DNA of 64,000 nucleotides from Nocardiopsis terrae. Lineage in GTDB: Bacteria > Actinomycetota > Actinomycetes > Streptosporangiales > Streptosporangiaceae. This document shows positions 57,914 through 64,000 of this stretch, piece by piece; the stretch's first letter is position 1; the number at the start of each line of letters is the position of its first letter. The position numbers and the translations under genes were made by a program. The notes below the pieces were generated by a model. That model did not search any database and had not been told where the DNA came from. It worked only from the letters and a program-made list of their open reading frames with translations. The DNA lies in the NCBI RefSeq assembly GCF_014651695.1, contig NZ_BMXJ01000006.1, positions 200,265 through 264,264 on the forward strand, given 5' to 3'.

Positions 57914-58232
57914 CGTGTGCCTTTCGTGCTTCTCGATGGGACGCGGACCCAGCGGGAGCGCTCCCATGGGACGTGAGCCCTGACGCTGAGTGTTGGGGCG
58001 GCTTCGCCGGAGCGCAATGGCACCTAACTGGAAAGTTTCTATTCTGTTACTAGGGTGAACTTGTGGGGGAATGTGGAACCGGGTTCCGTTGTGTGTCGCT
58101 TTTGGGCTCTGCGGTCTGGGCCGTTGGCCGCCCTGGCCAGCTTCGGACACGAATAGCAGTTGTCTTGATGCGCTCTGTCGTCAACCATGGATCTGTGATG
58201 AATATCCGTGACTAGCCGAGAGGCTTGATGCC
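57914..58232. other. 319-base divergent region with the CelR-like box
   Basis: It separates the GH81 gene from the DUF6879 cassette. It holds the CelR-like palindrome, an AT-rich stretch at 58025-58065, and near 58219 the GAGAGG site of the next gene. Confidence 0.45.
57953..57966. promoter_or_regulatory. CelR/CebR-type operator
   Basis: CGGGAGCGCTCCCA differs by one base from TGGGAGCGCTCCCA, the CelR box of Thermobifida fusca cellulase genes. Its 12-base core GGGAGCGCTCCC is a perfect palindrome. It lies 40 bases upstream of the GH81 ATG, where a LacI-family repressor would block transcription until a glucan disaccharide binds. Confidence 0.75.
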
Positions 58233-58439
58233 ATGCGCCTGGAGTTCCTGGGTACTGACAGCCGAGTAGGTAAGTGCCCGACTCTCTACCGGACCGACCG
58301 AGGCACCATCGTGGTTCAGGGGTACAGGGTCACCGACCCCGAAGCCCTCGCCGACCTGCGTGACCTGGCCGAGGACGAGACCGTGGTGGAGATCCCCGAG
58401 AAGCTCCTCCGCTTCGCAAAAAGCAAGAACGAGGAGTAG
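58233..58439 (+). CDS. Small hypothetical protein of a DUF6879 cassette
   Basis: The product has 68 residues and starts MRLEFLGTDSRVGKCPTLYR; a short beta-rich fold is likely. It lies six bases before the DUF6879 gene, a pair often seen with XRE regulators in actinomycetes. No function is known. Confidence 0.65.
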   Translation: MRLEFLGTDSRVGKCPTLYRTDRGTIVVQGYRVTDPEALADLRDLAEDETVVEIPEKLLRFAKSKNEE

Positions 58440-58445
58440 GTAGGC

Positions 58446-59000
58446 GTGACGAGGCTCATCACTGACGAGGAGTTCGCGCAGCAGTTCCTCGACTTCGAGC
58501 ACACCACCTGGAAGCTGGAAGTTCGGGACCGGTACAACGTTTCCGGCGAACAGGAAGAGTTCGACTACTGGCTGCGCACCGGCGACACCTCCCTCGAAGA
58601 GAAGTACGCCCGAACCTCCACCTGGCACCGCAACGTTCGCCGGGCCCGTGAGGCCGGGAAGCTCTGGCAGCGGGTCCGCGTGGTCAGCGAACCGCTGAGC
58701 GACTACATCCGTTGGGAGCACGCCGCCACTCAGTTCAACCAGGAGGCCGGGGAGGACATCCGTTGGCTTCCCCGCCACCATCCGTCGGTCGAGCGGCTGC
58801 CGCAGCGCGACTTCTGGCTCTTCGACAGCCGTTGGGTCTGCGTCCTGCACTTCGACGAGGACGACGTCCCCTACGAGTACGAGGTCATCGACGACCCGGC
58901 AACCGTCGCCCAGCACTGCCAGTGGCGTGACATCGCCTGGCACTACGCCGTCCCCCACCGTGACTACGACCCCGTGTCCAGGAAGCGGTTTACTGCTTAG
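58446..59000 (+). CDS. DUF6879 family protein
   Basis: The product has 184 residues. MTRLITDEEFAQQFLDFEHT at the start and RDFWLFDSRWVCVLHFDEDD in the middle are typical of DUF6879. No catalytic motif is known. In actinomycetes such genes lie with XRE-DUF5753 regulators and small proteins; the next gene here starts at the base after its stop, so the three form one operon. Confidence 0.78.
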   Translation: MTRLITDEEFAQQFLDFEHTTWKLEVRDRYNVSGEQEEFDYWLRTGDTSLEEKYARTSTWHRNVRRAREAGKLWQRVRVVSEPLSDYIRWEHAATQFNQEAGEDIRWLPRHHPSVERLPQRDFWLFDSRWVCVLHFDEDDVPYEYEVIDDPATVAQHCQWRDIAWHYAVPHRDYDPVSRKRFTA

Positions 59001-59843
59001 GTGTCCTACTCCCTCGAACGTGCCCGCCACGAGATCGGGCGAAGTCTGCGCGAGCTGCGCACCGGTGCGGGCCTGACCGGTGCGCAGCTCGCGGAGTTGG
59101 TGGGCTGGAGCCAGCCGAAGGTCTCCCGGTTGGAGACCGGCCGCCAGACCCCCACCAGCGCGGACGTACAGGCATGGGCTGGCGCGTGCGGCCGGGAAAG
59201 GGCTGCCGAGGAGATCGTGGACCGGCTCCGCGTCCTGGAGTCGATGTACGTCGAGTGGCGGCTCCAGGAGCGTTCGGGCATGCAGGGCCCACAGAACGAG
59301 GTCCTCGGCAGGGACTCCGAGGCGCGGGAGCGCAGGGTCTACGAGTGCACGGTCATACCGGGGATCCTGCAAACGGAACCGTACATCCGGGCGGTGCTCG
59401 ACCGGTACGCGAGCTTTCGCGGGGTGTCCATCGGTGTGGACGAAGCGGTCCGCAAACGCCTCCAACGCCAGGAGACTCTCTACAGCAGGCGCAAACGGTT
59501 CCGCTTTCTCCTCACCGAAGGTGTGCTCCACACCCGCTACACCGACCGTGACGCCATGGTGGAGCAGCTCGACCGGCTCACCTCGGTTTCCGCGCTCTCC
59601 AATGTCTCCCTGGGCATCATCCCGTTCGACCAGCGTGTGGTCTTCGACCCGGGGCACGGCTTCTGGATTCACGACGACCGGCTCGTCACCGTCGAGACCC
59701 TGTCGGCGGAGTTGCGCCTCACCCACCCCAGTGAGGTCGAGCAGTACGTCCGGGCCTTTGACCTGTGCGCGCGGGCGGCCAGGTACGGGCAGGAGGCCCG
59801 CTCCCTGATCCTGCGTGCGATCGACGCCCTGAACGGAGAATAG
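59001..59843 (+). CDS. XRE-family regulator with DUF5753 domain
   Basis: The product has 280 residues and starts at GTG 59001. The N-terminal HTH (LRELRTGAGLTGAQLAELVG) binds DNA; the rest (IPGILQTEPYIRAVLD, then WIHDDRLVTVETLSAELRL) is DUF5753. WhiJ and its many paralogues in Streptomyces have this layout and act with DUF397 partners on development. It ends 145 bases before the peptide gene and has no DUF397 partner directly after it. Confidence 0.88.
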   Translation: MSYSLERARHEIGRSLRELRTGAGLTGAQLAELVGWSQPKVSRLETGRQTPTSADVQAWAGACGRERAAEEIVDRLRVLESMYVEWRLQERSGMQGPQNEVLGRDSEARERRVYECTVIPGILQTEPYIRAVLDRYASFRGVSIGVDEAVRKRLQRQETLYSRRKRFRFLLTEGVLHTRYTDRDAMVEQLDRLTSVSALSNVSLGIIPFDQRVVFDPGHGFWIHDDRLVTVETLSAELRLTHPSEVEQYVRAFDLCARAARYGQEARSLILRAIDALNGE

Positions 59844-59914
59844 GCAGGCGTATTCACGTCTATTCATCCCCGTCCACCAGGCACCGTCCCCTACCGCATA
59901 GCTGCGCATTCCGC

Positions 59915-59943
59915 TTTCACTCCTCTTGGCCGCTCCCTAATCT
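59915..59943 (+). promoter_or_regulatory. Promoter of the peptide-methyltransferase operon
   Basis: A TTTCAC -35 (59915-59920), 17 bases, and a TAATCT -10 (59938-59943) stand 45 bases before the peptide start codon. This separates its transcription from the upstream HTH gene. Confidence 0.5.
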
Positions 59944-59988
59944 GGCTCTGCGAACACAAGCGATCACCTCCCACCTCTGGAGCGGCCC

Positions 59989-60129
59989 GTGTTCATCACC
60001 GCCACCCTGTACGGCAAACACGACGACAACTCCACCGCAGACGGACACAAGCCCGACCGGCCCGTCCCTCCGCCCACCCCCGACGACGGAGGTTCCGGCG
60101 GGGGCAAGCACGAGAGGGACGGCAAGTAG
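59989..60129 (+). CDS. Putative RiPP precursor peptide (46 residues)
   Basis: GTG 59989 has GGAG 6 bases upstream, and an in-frame stop just above (59938) leaves no longer start. The peptide begins VFITATLYGKHDDNST and ends in a Pro- and Gly-rich tail with three Asp-Gly pairs (D18-G19, D33-G34, D44-G45), the dipeptide most prone to form aspartimide. The stop overlaps the methyltransferase start by one base (TAGTG), so the two are coupled. No lanthionine Cys or lasso pattern is present. It fits a substrate of the next gene; this is an inference. Confidence 0.6.
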   Translation: MFITATLYGKHDDNSTADGHKPDRPVPPPTPDDGGSGGGKHERDGK

Positions 60130-61274
60130 TGATTCCGTCCCACGAGAAGCTGGTCGCCCGCCTCGTGCAGGCGGGCGACCTGCCCCAGCACTGGCGGGCC
60201 GCGTTCGAACAGGTGGAGCGGCACCGCTTCCTCCCCGACCAGATCACCGACGCTGACGGGGCCACCGTCGACCGGACCCGTGAGGCGGACCGCTGGCTCA
60301 CCCTGGCCTACGACGACATCCCGGTCGTCACCCAACTCGACGACGGCACCGGAGACGGTTCCGGGTACCCGACCAGCTCCGCCTCCCAGCCCTCGATCGT
60401 CGCCGACATGCTCCGCCGCCTGGACGTGTTCCCCGGGATGCGGGCCCTGGAGGTCGGCACCGGAACCGGGTACAACGCGGCGCTGTTGTCGCACCTGCTC
60501 GGTGACGACTCCGTGACCAGCATCGAGGTGGACCCGGAGCTGGCTGAGCAGGCCCGGGTCAGCTTGATGTCGGCCGGGTTCGCGCCCCTGGTGGTCACCG
60601 GGGACGGCACCCAGGGCTGGCCCGCCCGAGCCCCCTTCGACCGGGTGATCAGCACCGCCGCCGTGCAGCGGGTTCCCTACCACTGGATCGCCCAGACCCG
60701 GCCCGGCGGCAGGATCCTCACCCCCTGGGGCAACGCCTTCCACAACGGGGTCCTGGCCGACCTCCAGGTCGGACCGCACGGCACCGCGCAGGGGCGCTTC
60801 GGCGGTGACGCGGCCTTCATGTGGGTGCGCGACCAGCGCGTGCCCAGGCGGGTGGTCGAAACTCACGTCCGCCCCCGGGAACAGGAGTTCACCACCGCCC
60901 GAACGAAGCTGCACCCCTATGAGCCGGTCGGGGACTTCGAGGCGAGCTTCGCCATCGGGTTGCGTATGCCCACCGTGCTGAACCGGGTCGAGTTCCCCGA
61001 CGAGGACGAGCAGCGGTTCACGGTGTTCCTGGTCGACCCCGGCACCGCCTCCTGGGCGTCCTGGCACATCGACCAGAGCCCGGGGGTCTCCGACCACGAG
61101 GTCCGCCAGCACGGTCCCCGGGCCCTGTTCGCCGAACTGGAGGCAGCCTATGAGTGGTGGCAGCGGAGCGGCCGGCCCGAGCACACCCGCTTCGGCCTGA
61201 CCGTGTCCGCCGACCGCCAACAGATCTGGCTGGACCACGAGGCGAACACCGTCACCCCGGACCGAGCCGCCTGA
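60129..61274 (+). CDS. PIMT-like O-methyltransferase with C-terminal extension
   Basis: The product has 381 residues. The protein-L-isoaspartate methyltransferase core has the acceptor loop SASQPSIVADML (84-95), SAM motif I EVGTGTGYNAALL (108-120), GDGTQGWPARAPFD (158-171), and an extension of about 130 residues ending in RFGLTVSADRQQIWLD. Housekeeping PIMTs (about 210 residues) lack it; RiPP-type methyltransferases that turn Asp into aspartimide have such extensions. GTG 60129 overlaps the peptide stop, and GAGAGGGA inside the peptide gene is its RBS. The substrate is unproven. Confidence 0.82.
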   Translation: MIPSHEKLVARLVQAGDLPQHWRAAFEQVERHRFLPDQITDADGATVDRTREADRWLTLAYDDIPVVTQLDDGTGDGSGYPTSSASQPSIVADMLRRLDVFPGMRALEVGTGTGYNAALLSHLLGDDSVTSIEVDPELAEQARVSLMSAGFAPLVVTGDGTQGWPARAPFDRVISTAAVQRVPYHWIAQTRPGGRILTPWGNAFHNGVLADLQVGPHGTAQGRFGGDAAFMWVRDQRVPRRVVETHVRPREQEFTTARTKLHPYEPVGDFEASFAIGLRMPTVLNRVEFPDEDEQRFTVFLVDPGTASWASWHIDQSPGVSDHEVRQHGPRALFAELEAAYEWWQRSGRPEHTRFGLTVSADRQQIWLDHEANTVTPDRAA

Positions 61275-61297
61275 CGGTCCGGGCCGGTCCGCCGGTA

Positions 61298-61645
61298 TCA
61301 CCAGAGTTCGCGCACCGGTGGGAAGAGGCGGTCCAGGGTCGCGGCGTCGGGAACCTCGGCCAGGCCGGTGGAGGAGGCGACCCAGTAGGAGCCCGTTCGT
61401 TCCCCGTACCAGATGATCAGGTGCGGGTTGCGGGCCTGCACGGCGGCGGCGAGGGTGTGCTCGTTGCGGTACTCGGCCAGGTGCCCGCCCAGGCGGGGCA
61501 GCCGTTCGGCGCGGCGTCGGCGGCAGGAGGGGTGCGAGCACGAGGGGCAGGCCGGGCCGACGAGCGGGGTGCGGCGGGGCAGTGCCGGGCGGGTGCGGTA
61601 CAGCGGGTCGCTGGAAGGTCGGGGCGCGGGGATAGGATGCGTCAT
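61298..61645 (-). CDS. Small hypothetical protein with Cys-rich segment
   Basis: The product has 115 residues. A Cys-rich patch (PACPSCSHPSCRRRR) may bind zinc; the C-terminal WYGERTGSYWVASSTGLAEV is a small beta unit common in actinomycete proteins near XRE regulators. It is convergent with the methyltransferase, 23 bases apart. Function unknown. Confidence 0.6.
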   Translation of the reverse strand: MTHPIPAPRPSSDPLYRTRPALPRRTPLVGPACPSCSHPSCRRRRAERLPRLGGHLAEYRNEHTLAAAVQARNPHLIIWYGERTGSYWVASSTGLAEVPDAATLDRLFPPVRELW

Positions 61646-61691
61646 CGATCCTGCTTTCTGACTATGCGAGGTCTGGAATTCGGGGTTGTTG

Positions 61692-61726
61692 GGGCCCGGG
61701 AAGCGTTGCCGCGCTTTCCTGGGCCC
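61692..61726. terminator. Hairpin after the SpoIIAB-like ATPase gene
   Basis: GGGCCCGGGAAGCG (61692-61705) pairs with CGCTTTCCTGGGCCC (61712-61726) with a wobble and one bulge. On the plus side it is followed by T-rich TTCTTTCG. It stands 22 bases past the ATPase stop on the minus strand. Confidence 0.5.
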
Positions 61727-61747
61727 TTCTTTCGTTTCGGAGTGCTG

Positions 61748-62314
61748 CTAGCGGGCCAGTTCCGGCCAGGCGCTGTCCTTCAGGTCGTAGGCGAGGAAGA
61801 ACCAGACCGCGCGGTGTGCGGGGCGGCCGTTGTCTCCCCAGTCGGTGGCCAGGGCGTCCACCAAGGCCAACCCGCGCCCGGCCTCGGCGCTGGGGTCGAG
61901 CCCGCCGGGGTCGGGGGTCAGGTAGTGGCGGTCGTGCAGGCCCGTGGTGGTGTCGTTGGCGATGCCGTCGTCGCGGCAGGTGAGGCGGAGTCCGTCGCGC
62001 TTGCGCTCGCAGAGCAGGGTGTAGCTACGCCCGGGGAGTCCCGACCGTGAGTGTGTGAGCGCGTTGCTGGCGAGTTCGGAGCCGATGAGGGTGAACAGGT
62101 AGCGGTAGTCGGTGCTCTGCTCGGCCGCGCAGGTGTCCAGGAAGGCCCGCACGAGGGGGAGGAGGAGCGGGGAGGCACCGAAGTCGTAGCGGCGGGAGGA
62201 GTAGTAGGGGCGGTCGGGGCGGCCGTTGAAGTAGTGGCGGTAGGCGTGCGGCACCAGCTCGTGGAGGGCGATGGTCACTTCGGCCATCGGGGGTACGGGG
62301 GCGAGTGCGGGCAT
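61748..62314 (-). CDS. SpoIIAB/RsbW-like ATP-binding protein
   Basis: The product has 188 residues with a GHKL fold: N-box ELASNALTHS, G1 CRDDG and G2 EAGRGLALVDALATDWG. It is the anti-sigma-factor kinase type, common beside XRE-DUF5753/DUF397 genes. Its partner sigma or antagonist is not in the window. It could regulate the flanking regulators' targets. Confidence 0.82.
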   Translation of the reverse strand: MPALAPVPPMAEVTIALHELVPHAYRHYFNGRPDRPYYSSRRYDFGASPLLLPLVRAFLDTCAAEQSTDYRYLFTLIGSELASNALTHSRSGLPGRSYTLLCERKRDGLRLTCRDDGIANDTTTGLHDRHYLTPDPGGLDPSAEAGRGLALVDALATDWGDNGRPAHRAVWFFLAYDLKDSAWPELAR

Positions 62315-62490
62315 GACGAACAGAGCTCCTTACGCAGGCGGAAGCAGTAGATGGTTCGGGGGAGTGCCCGCTGGGTCGGTGACCTTCACGTTTTCCCAGG
62401 CAGGGGGAGGGGCACGGCGTAGCCTGAGCACCAGAGGTCCTGCCAACTGTGAGTGAGGCCCCGGTCACTGGCTACACATTCATCATGCAA

Positions 62491-62547
62491 CTCGATATTG
62501 TCGAGAGTCAAGCTATTCAGGAAAATGTCGAGTTCTTTGGCTAGACT
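62491..62547 (+). promoter_or_regulatory. Promoter and repeats of the XRE-DUF397 operon
   Basis: TAGACT (62542-62547) stands six bases before ATG 62554, so the transcript is probably leaderless. Two TGTCGAG copies (62499-62505 and 62526-62532) lie upstream; the first is half of a CTCGA/TCGAG inverted repeat (62491-62505). These could be the XRE protein's own binding sites. Confidence 0.45.
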
Positions 62548-62553
62548 TGCCCC

Positions 62554-63414
62554 ATGCGCATCCCTTACAGCCCCACCCTCAGGCTCCGCCTGCTCGTCTC
62601 CGAGCTCAAGCAGGGCCGCGAACGCTCCAAGCTGACGGTCTCCCAAGCAGGCAAAGCACTGGGGTGGACAGCATCCAAGATCAGTAAGATCGAGACCACC
62701 GAGACTCGTCGCATCACCACCGGTGACCTGGACAAGCTCATGGATCTCTACAAGATCAACGACCCCTCCAAGCGCCTGGCCATGCACGCTCTGGCACGTG
62801 ACGCCAAGGAGCGGGGCTGGTGGTCGAAGTACCGCGAGGTCTTCGGGGAACAAGCACTACCGGACTTCGAGGCGGAGGCCTCAGTCATCCGCAGCTTCGA
62901 GGGCCTGGTCATCCCCGGGCTGCTCCAGACACCGGAGTACGCCCAAGCCCTGTTCCAGGGTGGGCGCTACACCGATGCCGAGGACATCGCCCACCGCGTG
63001 GACGCCCGCATGAAGCGGCGTGAGATCCTGTCCCGGATCAACCCCGTCCACTTTCGAGTGGTCATGGACGAAGCAGCTCTGCGGCGCTTGATCGGCAACG
63101 CTTCGATCATGGTGCAGCAGCTACGGCATCTTCTCGACATGGCGAAGATGCCCAACGTGGACGTACAGGTACTTCCGTTCGCCGCAGGCTCTCATGCTGC
63201 CCTGGTTGCACCGTTCAGCATCCTGGAGTTTCCCGAACACCTCGCCTTGCCCATCGTCCATGTAGACACTGTGACCGATTCAGTATTCTTCGAGCAGCCC
63301 AAGGATGTCGCACGCTACAGCGCCACGTTCGGTGACATCCAAGGAACCGCACTGAGCACCACCCAGAGCGCCCGGTTCATCGCCGATGTGCTCGAATCCC
63401 TAGAGAGCGACTGA
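62554..63414 (+). CDS. XRE-family regulator with DUF5753 domain (second copy)
   Basis: The product has 286 residues. The HTH (LTVSQAGKALGWTASKISKIE) is followed by DUF5753 (VIPGLLQTPEYAQALF, then FSILEFPEHLALPIVHVDT). It differs from the copy at 59001, so it is a paralogue and not a recent duplicate. It overlaps the DUF397 gene by one base. GC at third positions is somewhat lower than in neighbours, hinting at transfer. Confidence 0.88.
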   Translation: MRIPYSPTLRLRLLVSELKQGRERSKLTVSQAGKALGWTASKISKIETTETRRITTGDLDKLMDLYKINDPSKRLAMHALARDAKERGWWSKYREVFGEQALPDFEAEASVIRSFEGLVIPGLLQTPEYAQALFQGGRYTDAEDIAHRVDARMKRREILSRINPVHFRVVMDEAALRRLIGNASIMVQQLRHLLDMAKMPNVDVQVLPFAAGSHAALVAPFSILEFPEHLALPIVHVDTVTDSVFFEQPKDVARYSATFGDIQGTALSTTQSARFIADVLESLESD

Positions 63415-63656
63415 TGAGCAACGAGCTGGTTTTCCGTAAGAGCAGCTACAGCGGACAAGCACCGAACTGCGTCGAGGTCGCCCACTTCCCCAGCAGCTTC
63501 CGGAAGAGCAGCTACAGCGGCGTCAACGGAGATTGCGTCGAGGTCACTGACCTCCCCTGCGGTACCGCTGTCCGGGACTCGAAGAACCCCGCCAAGGGTC
63601 ACTTCCCCTTCCCCGCCGCCGAGTGGACCGCCTTCCTCTCCACCGCCCGCGCCTGA
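63414..63656 (+). CDS. DUF397 protein with a duplicated half
   Basis: The product has 80 residues. FRKSSYSG occurs twice (7-14 and 29-36), each followed by a (N/D)CVEV box, so the first half was duplicated in tandem with a 66-base period. DUF397 proteins (usually about 60-65 residues) pair with XRE-DUF5753 regulators; the start overlaps the regulator's stop by one base. The function is not known, possibly an antagonist of the regulator. Confidence 0.85.
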   Translation: MSNELVFRKSSYSGQAPNCVEVAHFPSSFRKSSYSGVNGDCVEVTDLPCGTAVRDSKNPAKGHFPFPAAEWTAFLSTARA

Positions 63657-63817
63657 CCGCTCCTCCGGCTTCCGGCGCCCCGCCCCGAATCCGTACGGTC
63701 CGGGGCGCCGCTGCTTGTCGAGCCCCGGACCCGGTGGAGACGGCCTTGCGCCAGCGCGGGTCCGGGAGCCTGTGGACAACCGCACCGACCCCCGCCGCCT
63801 CTGGTACCAAGGAAGTC

Positions 63818-64000
63818 ATGGCCACTCCCACCCCGCCCGGCGCTCCCGTCCCGGACACAGAACCCGTCACCGACCCCGCGGACCACCGTCCCGGCGGCGC
63901 CCTGCGCGAACGCGCCGAGGAACACCTGCGCGCCCTCGCCGGGGACTCCGCACGCCTGCGCGAGGACCAGTGGACCGCCATCCGCGCCCTGGTCGAGGAC
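63818..64000 (+). CDS. RecQ-type ATP-dependent DNA helicase, N-terminal part
   Basis: ATG 63818 follows AAGGAAG. The 61 visible codons give a Pro-rich head, then LREDQWTAIRALVED, the segment just before the Q-motif and Walker A of actinomycete RecQ-like helicases. The gene runs off the window. The assignment rests on this short block only. Confidence 0.6.
   Translation, partial: MATPTPPGAPVPDTEPVTDPADHRPGGALRERAEEHLRALAGDSARLREDQWTAIRALVED

Noticed and set aside
58233-62314. Graspetide or lanthipeptide cluster
   Set aside because: There is no ATP-grasp ligase, LanB/C/M enzyme or Cys in the small peptide. Only the methyltransferase remains.

Overview
The window is high-GC DNA with third-position GC bias almost throughout, GTG/TTG starts and leaderless promoters. 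It belongs to a filamentous actinomycete. A tmsA/tmsB gene pair for 10-methyl fatty acids, a GH81 laminarinase behind a CelR-type box known from Thermobifida, and the hrdB-parE-parC neighbourhood point to Nocardiopsaceae, most likely Nocardiopsis. That is an inference; no rRNA or species marker is present. Both ends are cut inside helicase genes (a DinG-type C-terminus at the left, a RecQ-type N-terminus at the right).

Left part (1-28 kb): housekeeping genes and conserved hypotheticals; a divergent Asp/Glu racemase; the tmsA-tmsB-small protein set; a CUT1-type sugar ABC importer without its own ATPase, whose second permease is set apart by an antisense gene; an acyl-CoA ligase; leuS; two secreted/anchored paralogues; a compact tnpA-less TnpB element with a divergent HTH gene; a lipoprotein hydrolase whose stop codon lies in the element's end; lexA with an SOS box; the nrdR-nrdJ operon behind tandem NrdR-box-like sites; and a toxin-antitoxin pair with a perfect operator.

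Middle (28-55 kb): a tandem SPFH pair, small membrane proteins, rnhB, a membrane-anchored double-AAA ATPase, a sugar nucleotidyltransferase and a tyrosine phosphatase with leaderless promoters, a PAS-GAF-SpoIIE phosphatase, the principal sigma factor (with an in-frame TTA codon), yaaA, a GNAT, and topoisomerase IV (parE, parC) around a cysteine desulfhydrase and a beta-carbonic anhydrase. Convergent genes are separated by strong hairpin terminators.

Right part (55-64 kb): the secreted GH81 glucanase, then an accessory region of paired XRE-DUF5753 regulators, DUF6879, DUF397 and a SpoIIAB-like ATPase. Between them lies the best candidate for an undescribed system. A 46-codon Asp/Gly/Pro-rich peptide gene, with its own promoter and RBS, overlaps by one base a PIMT-like methyltransferase that has a C-terminal extension. 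This is the layout of aspartimide-forming (imiditide-like) RiPP loci. No ATP-grasp, lanthionine or lasso enzyme is present.
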